NCBI RefSeq assembly: GCF_030124325.1
Contig: NZ_JASKLR010000008.1
Span: forward strand, 1 to 64,000
Direction: 5' to 3'
Source: Sinorhizobium sp. 8-89
GTDB lineage: Bacteria; Pseudomonadota; Alphaproteobacteria; Rhizobiales; Rhizobiaceae
Length of the DNA: 64,000 nucleotides
Shown here in pieces: positions 1-10,300 of the stretch. Under the pieces are notes generated by a model, which had not been told where the DNA came from, searched no databases, and saw only the letters and a program-made list of their open reading frames with translations. The position numbers and the translations under genes were made by a program. How positions within the stretch are numbered: the first letter of the stretch is position 1; every line of letters starts with the position of its first letter.

Positions 1-84
1 ACTCAGGAGTGGAACGACTTCCTCGACAGCTTTGTCGACGACGAAGAACTCATCGCCCGCATCAAAGCAAAATCTCCGCGGTAG
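1..84 (+). CDS. 3' end of an unidentified gene cut by the window edge
   Basis: Frame 1 reads as an acidic, protein-like tail (it includes EWNDFLDSFVDDEELIARI) and stops at TAG 82-84. The start lies before the window. I do not recognise the family. The homology of the downstream cyclase fragment begins only about 15 bases after this stop and in a different frame, which suggests that a rearrangement joined the two. A chance open frame of 27 codons cannot be excluded. Confidence 0.3.
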   Translation, partial: TQEWNDFLDSFVDDEELIARIKAKSPR

Positions 85-1327
85 CAATCGGCCGGTTACA
101 TCCGATGTTTTCGCGCTGCAGGATAAAGTGACGAGTGGCATTGCTGATGCATTGGCAATCCGATTGACGTCAAGCAATGAAACAAAAGAGCCAGGTTATC
201 AAACAGCGGTTTCGGCCGCCTTTGATGTTTTCCTGCGCGGTTGGGAACACCACCGTCGCAGCACGCCCGAAGACCTGGTCAAGGCGATACCTTTCTTCGA
301 ACGGGCTATTGAGCTCGACCCTGAATACGGACGTGCCTATGCCGCGGCGGCCATGGTGTATGCCCGTATATATCTGTGGCGTTGGCATTCACAATTGCGA
401 ATATCCCGATCCGAGGCGAAAGCCAAAGCGGTCGAGTACCTTGAATCAGCACGGAAAAGCAAAACGGCACTGGGACATCAGGCTGCGAGTCTTCTCTCTG
501 AAGCCGACTGGCAGCACCCCGCAGCACTTGCTGAACTAAAAGAAGCTATCGCCCTTGAGCCTGGAGACTCGTGGAGTTATGCCCTTATGGCCTTTGTGCT
601 TACTTCGTCAGGGCGTCCCGAAGAAGCCATCCCTCACATCCGCACCGCAATGAGACTGGACCCTAAACCTCCTTCATTTTTCATGTATGTCCTCGGCCTG
701 ACGGAGTTCAGCATGGAGAATTTCCAGGCGGCGGCGACGGCAGCCCGAACCAGCACCGAACTCAACCCCGAGGATGACAGTTCGCTTCTCCTTCTGGCGG
801 CCGCCTATGGACACCTTGGTCTCAAACGGAACGCTGCGGCAGCCATCACCAGGTTCAACAAGCTGAGCGTTGAGCACGGCGGAATCGCCGCTACGATCTC
901 GACCTGCCCCTCACTGGATTTCGCTCTTCCACCCGATAGAGAACGGCTTCACCGCGGACTACGTTTGGCGGGAGTACCTGAAAATCCGACCGGGATCGAT
1001 AGTGGGAAAGAACTCGGGCCCGACGAGATACGTTCGCGGTTGCTCGGGCATAGGCTGCGTGGACGGGTGTTAGGATCCGGAGAGGCGCACGAAATGATCA
1101 TCTCGCCCGGTGGAAGGGCTACGTTATCAGGAGGTTGGACTTCTTTTGGGACCGGCAACCTCACTGACGTTGAGGTCCGCATCGACAAAAACGAGGTTTG
1201 CTTTTCCCAGAAGGAGGCCGCTTTGTGCGGCGTGGTCCTCAGGAACCCCGGAGGACTTCCGGCCAGCGAAAACGAATTTGTTTGGTATCAAGGGGATCAG
1301 GCATTCACGTTTTCGCCTTTGGACTGA
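32..1327 (+). pseudogene. Truncated class III cyclase, C-terminal TPR part only
   Basis: Recognisable homology starts around base 98 with VFALQDKVTSGIADAL. In complete proteins of this family, such as the one at 19791-21551, this segment follows the cyclase and TolB-like domains. Here both are missing, so no catalytic residues remain. What is left is several TPR-like helices (residues about 60-290), including FFERAIELDPEYGRAYAAAA, and a C-terminal domain of about 110 residues of unknown role. The only start codon available is a TTG at 32 inside unrelated sequence. I read it as a 5'-deleted remnant that happens to stay open. It might still make a TPR protein, but nothing in the sequence shows that it is expressed. 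Confidence 0.6.
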
Positions 1328-1435
1328 CGACGCTCATGTAGCCTAACTGCGCTGGAAGCAGACGGCAGATCTAACGAAGAAGTCGATCCCCAGCTTCGGG
1401 ATTTGTGGACAAGCTCTCGCGTGCGCACACCCCTA

Positions 1436-1708
1436 CTATTGGAACTCGCAGAGTGAGAAAACGAGGCGCGTTACAAGCGGTCGAACGATCAGCACGCAGA
1501 CGAAGGCAACGGGCATCGCGAGAGCATACGACGTGATCACTCTAAGCGGATATCCGTCATCAAAACCCGTATTCGCCGCGACAGTCACGCTGGACATCAG
1601 CAGCGCCATTATCGCTGACATGAAAAACGCGAACACAACCGGGACCGATTTGGCCGGCATCTTTCGGCTGCGCTGTGTCTCCGACCGCGGAACGGAACCA
1701 TCCGGCAT
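1436..1708 (-). CDS. DUF2798 small membrane protein
   Basis: A 90-residue protein with a basic N-terminus and two predicted membrane segments (about residues 22-44 and 60-82). The pattern is that of the DUF2798 family: a helix ending in a small polar loop, then a second helix with ALAMPVAFVCVLIVRPLV and a final basic stretch. Function is unknown in the family. The start has a good ribosome-binding site (GAGGAG, 6 bases upstream). It stands alone between the cyclase remnant and the next small secreted gene, which lies upstream on the same strand with about 80 bases between them, so the two could share a transcript. Confidence 0.6.
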   Translation of the reverse strand: MPDGSVPRSETQRSRKMPAKSVPVVFAFFMSAIMALLMSSVTVAANTGFDDGYPLRVITSYALAMPVAFVCVLIVRPLVTRLVFSLCEFQ

Positions 1709-1788
1709 GTTGACTCCTCACCTGCCAACTTAAAGAGCGAGGAAACGGCCTACGCTTGCGCGCCTGGCCGCTTCTGTCGCCACGTTAG

Positions 1789-2046
1789 TCAGTTGCGCTG
1801 AATACCCCGGTAGTACTCGCCCTCCCCGCCCTTGATGAAACGGTGAGCCTTACCGCCGTCTTGGTCGCTGCTGATGCTGCCCGTGGCAAAGCGATCAATT
1901 AACGAACCCTGTTTGGTCGTCCGGATCGTTGCCTGCCGTTGCGTACCTTGGTAGTACTCGCCACGGTCCGGCGCGCGAGCGAACGATGCGCCGGCGGTAG
2001 CAGTAATAATCGCCATGGCGATTGCAGATTTCATAAGCGTCTTCAT
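1789..2046 (-). CDS. Small secreted protein with two GEYY repeats
   Basis: 85 residues. The first 23 form a clear Sec signal peptide (MKTLMKSAIAMAIITATAGASFARA), written here only to show charge, hydrophobic core and an A-x-A-like cleavage site. The mature part is polar and about 60 residues long. It contains a short duplicated motif, GEYYQGTQR near the new N-terminus and GEYYRGIQR at the very C-terminus. I do not recognise a named family, although small periplasmic proteins of this kind are common in rhizobia. AAAGGAAAG lies before the ATG. The product is probably periplasmic and its role is unknown. Confidence 0.55.
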   Translation of the reverse strand: MKTLMKSAIAMAIITATAGASFARAPDRGEYYQGTQRQATIRTTKQGSLIDRFATGSISSDQDGGKAHRFIKGGEGEYYRGIQRN

Positions 2047-3030
2047 CGTTGATACTTTCCTTTGTTGGATCGGTCCGAGCGGTTTCCGATCTCGGGATAG
2101 AACGCTCGGATTTATTCACCATGACCGATCGGGTCATGGGCGATATAGTCCCCTGCGTTCGTATCTTGGGTGTGCCCGAATGGACGGTGAACTGTAACAA
2201 CGTGGCCTGGTGAGTGGTTGATGAGTTGCAACACCGCAGTAGATGTCGCACCCAAGAATCTACAACAATTACAAGTGATTAATTTCAGGGTTCTGGAACA
2301 AAAAATTCACTCAGATGGGCGCGAATTCTACATGGACATACAAAATGTTTAGGCGTGCGACGAAGAACACGAGGCGGCATGCTCGACGGTCCGCATCCCC
2401 CCGAAAAGCTTGGACCACATCCCAAGATTCAGTTGGCGAGCACGCGTTCTGTGTAGCCGCCAATAGCGTGAGATGGCTCGTCGAAGGCAGAACGCCCCAG
2501 CACCCCGCGCCCCATAAACGAAGAGGCGCTGGGTCTTTGTTGGCGGACGCTATCGCGGCTTTCATCGAGGTTTGTTGATGTTGCTATCGCCAACACGCAA
2601 AGTGACGGTGCCCATAGCCCGTCCGGGCCTTGTCGTATTGGTTCAGCCGTTTCGGACCATCGGAGGGAGTTCATTGCCTGTGGAAGGCCCCCCGATGGCT
2701 GACGCGTTCTGCTGCGATCATCGAGTGCCGACGCAAATAGTGTCGGGGGGGCTTCACAAGAAGATGTGTCCTTGCAGCCGCCGCGCATTGACACGCATCG
2801 ATCGACCCGGTGCGAAGGCTCGGATCACTGAGACCTCTGCCGCCGCGATGGCACGTTCTGAACGGCCTCTATTCGGCTGCCGCCGGGGGGCGAGTACGCT
2901 CCGCGGGCAGGTCGAGGAGCGATGAACATTCGCCGGTTGTAGGTCCAATTGCGGTGGAGGCATCAGGCCGAACAAAGGGAGAGAGGGAGGGTAGAGGCGA
3001 CCTCCCGGTTGCCCCCTACCCTGGGACCGA
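2047..3030 (+). other. About 1 kb with no gene I can support
   Basis: Several overlapping open frames exist on both strands, but none shows a recognisable domain, a convincing ribosome-binding site or protein-like composition. The first about 250 bases are AT-richer and should hold the promoter of the small secreted gene at 1789-2046. The rest is probably decayed sequence next to the epoxide hydrolase remnant. Confidence 0.5.
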
Positions 3031-3725
3031 CTAACGCAGAGACCTGAACGCGGTCCTCAGTTCTTCGGTGAAGAATTCCGGTTGTTCCCAGGCTGCAAAG
3101 TGCCCGCCGTTGGGGAGGCGATTATAATGGATGAGCTTCCGGAACGCCTTTTCCGCCCAGGACTTCGGTGCCTGAGCTCGTCCGGGAAGATACTGACGGC
3201 CACCGGGATCTGCACGCCGTTCGGCTGGAAGAAAGCAAGCTTGTTTTCGCAATCGAGCCGCGCCGATGACACGGCGGTATTGGTCACGCAGTAGAGCGTG
3301 ATGTCATCGAGCACGTCATCACGGCTCAAGCCCTCCGACTGACCATCGAAGACGCGGGCGATCAGTTCGTAGCTGCGGGCGTCATGGTCCAGCATCCAGC
3401 TGGCAAGCCCAATCGGCGAGTCCTCGATGCCATAGAGCGTCTGCGGACGCTTACTCATCCTGGGCATAGGAAAGCCCGTTCTTGTAGAAGAAGTCGAGCT
3501 GGTCATAGGCGCGACGCTCGTCGGCGGAAAGATTGGATGGCGCTGGGCCACCGGCGTCGAGGCTCCTCTGGATCTCGGCCGGAACGGTCGCCGGCATATT
3601 GCTGTGGATGCCGAGCAATCCGGCGGGCTGCTGCAACGCCATCTGCTCCGTGACGGCGGAGCCCGGCTAATGCGGTGGCCGCAATGTAGCGCCGTTTGTC
3701 GATGAGCGAGAACGTCCAAACATGT
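3031..3725 (-). pseudogene. Epoxide hydrolase remnant, C-terminal half, frameshifted
   Basis: Pieces of the C-terminal half of an epoxide hydrolase lie in consecutive but different frames. Around 3642-3451 is MALQQPAGLLGIHSNMPATV. From about 3460 to 3200 comes RPQTLYGIEDSPIGLASWML and onward. From about 3180 to 3031 comes GGHFAAWEQPEFF with the family's C-terminus. At least two frameshifts are needed to join them. The N-terminal domain and the segment with the nucleophile are missing or unrecognisable beyond about 3725. The order matches the intact gene at 3864-5180 immediately upstream, so this is a decayed tandem paralogue. It cannot make an active enzyme. Confidence 0.8.
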
Positions 3726-3863
3726 TTTAACTCCGATAGGGAGCCACAATGGAACGCGTCCACATGGCTGCCGTGAAAAAGCAAGGACGCGGACGCCAAG
3801 GGCTCGTCCGCGTCCTCCGAGCGCAATTCCGGCGAGAGGAAGCCCGGAATTGCGCAGGACTCA

Positions 3864-5180
3864 TCAGCGAACCGATTTGAACCCGTCGCGGAGCTCCTTG
3901 GCGAAGAGCATGGGCTGCTCCCATGCGGCGAAGTGGCCGCCTTTTTCCACCTTGTTGTAGTGGATCAGGTTCGGATATGCCTTCTCCGTCCAACTGCGCG
4001 GTGCTTCATACTGCTCGCCGGGGAAGACGCTGACGGCAACCGGGATCATCACGCCCTTGGTGTTGAAGAAACCACCTTTGTATTCCCAATAGAGGCGCGA
4101 CGCCGAAACGCCCGTGTTCGTGAGCCAGTATAGACTGATGTTGTCGAGGATCTCATCACGGGTCAGTTCCCCCTTGGAACTCGCCTTCCGCGTGAGTGCG
4201 GTAGCGACGGCGGCGGCCGGCTGGCCGTCTGCGTCATTATGGTCGAGGAGCCAGGCAGCGAGCCCGACCGGCGAATCCGCAATGCCGTAGAGCGTCTGCG
4301 GGCGCGTCGCCATCAATCTTGCATAGTCAACTTGCTTGAAAGTTCGGACCAACTGCTGGTAGGCGCGGTTCTCTTCGCTTGACAGGCTCGAGGGCGCCGG
4401 CGCGCCGGCAAGAAGTGCCTTGTCGACATCAGCGGGAACGGTCGCCGGCATGTTGGTGTGCACGGCGAGCAACCCCTTCGGCTTTTGGAGACCCATCTGA
4501 TCGACCACGAAGGCGCCCCAGTCGCCGCCCTGGGCGACGTAACGCTTGTAGCCGAGCCGCTGCATAAGTTCATGCCAGGCGCGGGCCATCCGCTCGGGTC
4601 CCCAGCCAGTGCTCGCCGGCTTGTCGGAGAAACCGTATCCAGGCATCGAGGGGATTACGACGTCGAATGCATCGGAGGCTTTACCGCCGTACGCAGTCGG
4701 GTTGACCAACGGGTCGATGATCTTCAGCTGTTCGAAAACGGAGCCGGGCCATCCGTGGTTGATGACGAGCGGCAGAGCGTTCTTGTGTTTCGAACGCACG
4801 TGGATGAAATGGATGTCCAGCCCGTCGATCTCGGTAACGAACTGCGGATACGCGTTTAGTTTCGCCTCGCCCTTTCGCCAGTCATAATCCTTCGCCCAAT
4901 AATCCGCGAGTTTACGCATCGCCGCGAGCGGAACGCCTTGAGAGGAATCCTGTACCGTCTCTTTTTCGGGCCATCGCGTTTCCGCGATGCGCTGACGCAT
5001 TTCCGCCAGCTGTTCGTCAGGAATATTGACTGTAAACTGGCGGATCTCATCAGATGCCGCCATGACTTGCGAGGGCTGAAGACCAACCGTGCTCACTATG
5101 GCCGCAACTGCGAACAGTGCGCCGCGAGTAGCGGTCACTCCAAACACGGTATTGCGATATTGCGTGGCTGTTTTATTCAC
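3864..5180 (-). CDS. Epoxide hydrolase (EHN-type alpha/beta hydrolase), probably exported
   Basis: Predicted hydrolase opening epoxide rings to diols, of the microsomal-type family with an N-terminal EHN domain. Counting from the longest frame (start 5207), the oxyanion motif HGWPGS is at 151-156, the nucleophile Asp about 229 in QGGDWGAF, and the catalytic His about 425 in GGHFAAWEQP. A hydrophobic N-terminal stretch ending near QVMA looks like a signal peptide, so the product may act in the periplasm. I chose the GTG at 5180 because AAAGGA sits 6 bases before it; the ATG at 5207 has no comparable site. It lies beside a broken paralogue at 3031-3725 and has another at 22765-23999, and it is the only intact copy of the three. 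The physiological substrate is unknown. Confidence 0.85.
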   Translation of the reverse strand: MNKTATQYRNTVFGVTATRGALFAVAAIVSTVGLQPSQVMAASDEIRQFTVNIPDEQLAEMRQRIAETRWPEKETVQDSSQGVPLAAMRKLADYWAKDYDWRKGEAKLNAYPQFVTEIDGLDIHFIHVRSKHKNALPLVINHGWPGSVFEQLKIIDPLVNPTAYGGKASDAFDVVIPSMPGYGFSDKPASTGWGPERMARAWHELMQRLGYKRYVAQGGDWGAFVVDQMGLQKPKGLLAVHTNMPATVPADVDKALLAGAPAPSSLSSEENRAYQQLVRTFKQVDYARLMATRPQTLYGIADSPVGLAAWLLDHNDADGQPAAAVATALTRKASSKGELTRDEILDNISLYWLTNTGVSASRLYWEYKGGFFNTKGVMIPVAVSVFPGEQYEAPRSWTEKAYPNLIHYNKVEKGGHFAAWEQPMLFAKELRDGFKSVR

Positions 5181-5463
5181 TTCGTTTCCTTTCGACATGT
5201 GACGCATTAGTGGTTCGGACTGCCGAAAGGAGTTGGCGCTTCGTAAGTGTACGGCGTATTTCGTTTGAAGATCCGAAATGTAAAAAACTGCTACTCGGAC
5301 GCTTATCGGATACAGTGATTTACAAAATCGCCGGCAGGAAATGTGCCGGCGTTCGTCGCGGCGGCCGCATTTTACGCTGCGAGCCTCTTGGAGAAGGCGT
5401 CAGCTACAAACGAATTTTCCCCACCCAAACGCGCGGAACGCTGGTAGCTTGTAAACGGTTGTC

Positions 5464-5904
5464 TTAGCACGGCGACTTAGAAAACCCGCGCGAATACCGA
5501 TCTGCTTGAAACTCTCGCAGGTGCTGCAGCTCCCGCTGTAGTCGGGAGCGTGGGATACATAACCATGTGCCGACGAAGCAGTCCCTGCATCCGAAGCGCT
5601 CAGCCGCACGTTTCGAAGGCAGATTTAGATCGCTGCATTTCCACTCGAACCGGCGGTATTCCAGTCCGAAGACGTAGTCTGCAAACAGGGCCTCAGTCGC
5701 TACTTGCGACGCGCCTACGTCAGGGGCGTGCGATCCGCTGTTATTGCTGTTGGATCGCGTTCGCTCGGCCACCCATTCGGCCGAATACCAACGTTTCTTA
5801 ACTACGACACGCTCGGTCGCCGTAACGCGACCTAGTCCGCGATGCAACGGTCCACCTGTCAACAAGCCGTTGACAGTCAGTTCCCGGCCGCATCCATTGC
5901 GCAC
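5464..5904 (-). pseudogene. Ghost of a RimJ/RimL-type GNAT acetyltransferase
   Basis: This open frame of 146 codons contains YRRFEWKCSDLNLPSKRAAE, the signature of the acetyl-CoA-binding end of GNAT proteins of the RimJ/RimL group. Just after it the homology shifts frame: GLLRRHMVM, expected next, appears in the neighbouring frame near 5570. The rest of the frame does not resemble the family, so the N-terminal half is already lost. I regard it as a frameshifted relic rather than a gene. It lies directly upstream of the RND operon, where a transcriptional regulator is often found, but no regulator is visible here. Confidence 0.6.
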
Positions 5905-5906
5905 CT

Positions 5907-5929
5907 ACTAAGACTAATCTAGTCGTAGT
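5907..5929 (+). promoter_or_regulatory. Operator-like palindrome upstream of the RND operon
   Basis: Arms ACTAAGACTA and TAGTCGTAGT are inverted repeats matching at 9 of 10 positions, separated by ATC. Size and symmetry suit a TetR-type repressor. It lies about 230 bases before the adaptor start. Related half-sites (ACTACGAC) occur at 5801 and 10662. Confidence 0.5.
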
Positions 5930-6156
5930 TTATCGGCAAACGCTGACGGTCGCGCGTCCTGTGCGGTACTCGACCGAAATTCCACTGGACGATGTCCAGC
6001 GACAGAGGCACCAGCATTTCACCGGAGATATCGATGAACCTCCCAAAGGCCCTTTATATCGCTCAGCACTGTCGCCAGGTCCGTTCGTATTGTGTCGAAC
6101 CTACGCGATCTTCTGCTACGTTTCAGATCCGACCGGACCCAGGCCTGCTTGGGACC

Positions 6157-7299
6157 ATGTTACAGCCGAAGCGGGCCATTTTTGCCCTGGCTCTGCTAGC
6201 TTCCGGGACTGCTCTTTCGGCGTGCACCGAGGCTAAATCAGAACCAGGAAGCCCGCCGTTGACCGCGGTCGACGTCGCTCCAGTAGTCGAAAAACGCGTC
6301 CTTGCTTGGGACGAATTCAATGGCCGTATCACCGCGGTGGAAACCGTGGAAATTCGGCCGCGTGTGACCGGTTACATCGACAAGGTGAACTATCGCGAGG
6401 GCGACGAAGTCCGCCGCGGCGATCTACTGTTTTCCATTGATCAACGTCCCTACCGCGCCGCACTTGCGAGCGCCACTGCGCGTCTTGCGCGGGCGCAAGC
6501 GGCCGTTTCCACGGCGGAAGAGCGGAAGGAGCGCGGCGTTTCTCTGCGCAAAAGCCAGTACATTTCGCAAGAGGAAGCAAACGATCGAAGCAGGTCTTAC
6601 GAGCAGGCCCAGGCAGATGTTCTGGAAGCCGGAGCCGCACTGGATCTTGCCAAACTCAATCTCGCCTTCACGGAAGTGCGGGCTCCGATCGACGGCAAGG
6701 TCGGCCAGGCGAAACTGACCGCAGGCAACCTGGCGGTGGCCGATCAATCCTCGCTGACCACCGTCGTCTCGCAGGACACCGTCTATGTCGATTTCGATCC
6801 CGATGAGCACAGCTTCCTCCGCTATGCCGCGCAAGCACGAAGCACCGGCTCCTCCATCTCGGATCTCCTCGTCAAGGTGGGGCTGGCAAACGAAGACAGC
6901 TTCCCTTACGCGGCCAAGATCAGCTTTCTCAACAACGAGGTTGATGCTGCAACAGGCAGTATCCGGCTGCGCGCCCTTCTCGACAACGAGGACAAGGTCT
7001 TTACGCCTGGACTGTATGCTCGCGTCCAGGTGGCCCGAGAGAGCGAAAGCAATGCCCTGCTGGTTGACGACAAGGCGATCCTGACAGATCAGGACCGGCG
7101 CTTCGTTTACGTCCTCGGATCGAACAACACCGCCATTCGCAAGGACATAACCATCGGTCGACTGGTTGAAGGCCTCCGCGTCGTCGATGCCGGCCTCAAC
7201 GCCGGCGACAAGGTGATCATTTCCGGATTTCAGAAGATTTACGCGTCGGGAACGCCCGTTTCGCCTTCCGAAGTCCCGATAACTGCTGCGATCAACTAG
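6157..7299 (+). CDS. RND efflux periplasmic adaptor (membrane fusion protein, HlyD/AcrA type)
   Basis: Predicted adaptor linking the inner-membrane pump at 7310 to an outer-membrane channel. From the ATG at 6157 the protein has 380 residues. Residues 1-23 form a lipoprotein signal with lipobox LSAC (Cys23). Barrel-sandwich (lipoyl-like) halves flank a coiled-coil hairpin (about 100-165), followed by beta-barrel and membrane-proximal domains; VRAPIDGKVGQAKLTAGNL is the characteristic second lipoyl half. An upstream in-frame ATG at 5992 would add 55 unrelated residues before the signal peptide, so I rejected it. Only 10 bases separate it from the pump gene. No outer-membrane factor gene follows, so the pump probably uses a shared TolC-like channel encoded elsewhere. 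Substrates are unknown. Confidence 0.9.
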   Translation: MLQPKRAIFALALLASGTALSACTEAKSEPGSPPLTAVDVAPVVEKRVLAWDEFNGRITAVETVEIRPRVTGYIDKVNYREGDEVRRGDLLFSIDQRPYRAALASATARLARAQAAVSTAEERKERGVSLRKSQYISQEEANDRSRSYEQAQADVLEAGAALDLAKLNLAFTEVRAPIDGKVGQAKLTAGNLAVADQSSLTTVVSQDTVYVDFDPDEHSFLRYAAQARSTGSSISDLLVKVGLANEDSFPYAAKISFLNNEVDAATGSIRLRALLDNEDKVFTPGLYARVQVARESESNALLVDDKAILTDQDRRFVYVLGSNNTAIRKDITIGRLVEGLRVVDAGLNAGDKVIISGFQKIYASGTPVSPSEVPITAAIN

Positions 7300-7309
7300 G
7301 GAGGAGACG

Positions 7310-10300
7310 ATGAACTTTTCACGCTATTTCATCGACAGGCCGATCCTTGCCGTCGTCCTGTCCGTGTTGATTTTCCTCGTCGGTTCCGTGTCCATCCCAT
7401 TTCTTCCGGTCGGCGAGTATCCCGAGGTCGTCCCGCCCAGCGTCGTTGTGCGGGCGAGCTTTCCCGGCGCAAATCCGAAAGAGACAGCCGAAACTGTCGC
7501 TACGCCCCTCGAAGAGGCCATCAACGGCGTCGAAGGCATCATGTACATGAAGTCTGTGGCCGGGTCCGATGGCTCGCTGCAGATCGCCGTCACGTTCTGG
7601 CCGGGCATTGATCCGGACACTGCCGCCGTCCGGGTTCAAAACCGCGTCAGCCAAGCCCTGAGCCGGTTGCCGGACGCCGTTCGCCAGATCGGCGTCACGA
7701 CCCAAAAACAATCGCCGACGCCGCTGATGTACGTCAGCATCACCTCCCCCGACAATTCGTACGATTCACTGTACCTGCGCAATTACATCCGCCTTAATGT
7801 CAAAGACGAATTATCGCGCATCACCGGCATCGGGGATGTGGTGGCGTATGGTGCCGGCGACTACGCGATGCGCGTCTGGCTGGATCCAAACAAGCTCGCA
7901 GCCGTCGGTCTCACCGCAGGCGATGTGCTCAAATCCATTCGCGAACAAAACGTTCAGGTGTCAGCGGGTCAGCTGGGCGCTGAACCGTCACCGACGACGA
8001 CAGACTTCCTCCTGTCGATCAACGTTGCCGGACGGCTGCGAACCGAGCAAGAATTTGGCAACATCGTGCTCAAAAGCGGCGAAGCCGGTCAGATCGTTCA
8101 TCTGTCTGACGTGGCTCGGATCGAACTCGGTTCGGGCGACTACACGATGCGCGTCAAGGATGACAACCAGAACGCCGCCATGGTCGGTATTTTCCTTTCG
8201 CCAGGTGCAAACGCGCTCGGCGTCGCGAGTGCCGTTTACGAGAAACTGGACGAGATCTCCAAGACCTTCCCGAAGGGCATCATTTACCGAGCCACCTGGG
8301 ACCCGACGGTCTTCGTCCAGGATTCGATCAGCGCGGTGCAACAAACTCTGCTCGAGGCGGTCGTACTGGTTGTTCTCGTCGTCATCCTCTTCCTGCAGAC
8401 CTGGCGGGCGTCGGTCATCCCGCTGGTAGCGGTCCCCGTCTCGATCGTCGGGACGTTCGCCTTCCTCTACCTGCTGGGGTTCTCGATCAACACTCTGACC
8501 CTCTTCGGCTTGGTCCTGGCCATCGGCATTGTCGTCGACGATGCCATCGTGGTCGTCGAGAATGTCGAACGCTTCATCGCCCGAGGTTTATCGCCTCGTG
8601 ACGCGGCGTATGCCGCGATGAAGGAGGTTTCCGGGCCAATCATCGCCATCGGTCTCGTTCTCTGTGCGGCGTTCATCCCGATGACGTTCCTGTCCGGCGT
8701 GACGGGACAGTTCTACAAGCAGTTTGCGGTAACGATCGCGATTTCGACCGTAATCTCCGCGTTCAACTCGCTCACGCTTTCGCCTGCGCTGGCAGCCAAG
8801 CTCCTGCGCGACCACCATGCACCGAAAGATCAGCTGTCTAAGCTTATAGACAGGATTTTCGGTCCCTTCTTCAGTCGCTTCAACCGCTTTTTCGATAAAT
8901 CGGCTGCGGGTTACGAAAGCGCCGTCAAAAGGTCGTTCCGGCGCCGGGGACCAGTAATGCTGGTTTACCTGGTCCTGCTGGGTGCTACGGCGGCATTCTT
9001 TCAGATCGTTCCCGGTGGCTTCATTCCGACCCAGGACAAGCTCTATTTGTTTTCCGGAGCCAAACTGCCAGAAGGCGCGTCTCTCTCTCGCACCACCGAG
9101 GTAGCCGACAAAATGGACGAGATTGCCAAGTCCGTAGAGGGCGTCGCCTCGATCTCATCTTACGTCGGGCTGAATGCACTGCAACTGGTGAACACGCCCA
9201 ACGTCACGGCATCGTATATCATCCTCAAGCCGTTCGATCAGCGCCACAGATCGGCCCAGGAGATCAATGCCGAGCTCAACAGCAAGCTGTCCACCATCAA
9301 GGAGGGTTTCTCTTACGCACTCATGCCTCCTCCGATCCAGGGGCTTGGCAATGGCTCAGGCTATTCGCTGTACTTGAAGGACAAAGGGGGCCTCGGCTAC
9401 GCCGCACTCCAGCAAGCTGTGAACACAATGCAAGCGGTGATCGCCCAAACACCGGGCATGACCTATCCCGTTACCTCGTACCAGGCGAACATCCCGCAGC
9501 TGGAGGTTAAGGTCGATCGCGCAAAGGCAAAGGCCCAAGGCGTTACTCTCACGGATCTGTTCGAGACGCTGCAGACCTATTTGGGGTCGTCCTACATCAA
9601 CGACTTCACCCGCTTCGGTCGCGTCTATCGCGTCGTGGCGCAGGCCGATACACCGTTCAGGCAACACGCCGAAAGCATCGGCAATCTGAAAATCCGCAAC
9701 GGCAAGGGGGATATGGTTCCGATCGCGTCGATGATCAGCGTTGTTCCGACCTTCGGTCCTGATCCGGTGGTTAGGTACAACGGCTCCCCGGCTGCCGACC
9801 TGATCGGCGACTCGGATCCGCGGATATTGTCGTCTTCGCAGGTCATCGCAAAGATAACAGAACTCGCAAAGGAAAACCTGCCTGCCGGGATTGAAATGGA
9901 ATGGACGGACCTCAGCTATCAGCAGGTCAACCAGAGCAACTCGGCAGCCATTGTCTTCCCGATCGCGGCTCTGCTTGTCTTCATGGTCCTTGCGTCTCTC
10001 TACGAGAGCTGGACGTTGCCGCTTTCCGTCATCCTGATCGTTCCTGTCTGCATGTTCTCGGCCCTGTTTGGAGTATGGCTGACGGGCGGTGACAACAACG
10101 TCTTTGTTCAAGTCGGATTGGTCGTGCTCATGGGTCTCGCGTGCAAAAACGCGATCTTGATCGTCGAATTTGCCCGTGAGCTTGAACACCAGGGCAAATC
10201 CACAATCGAAGCGGCATTGGAAGCCTGCCGACTGCGTCTGCGTCCCATCATTATGACGTCGGTCGCGTTTATCGCCGGCTCGGTCCCTTTGCTGATCGGT

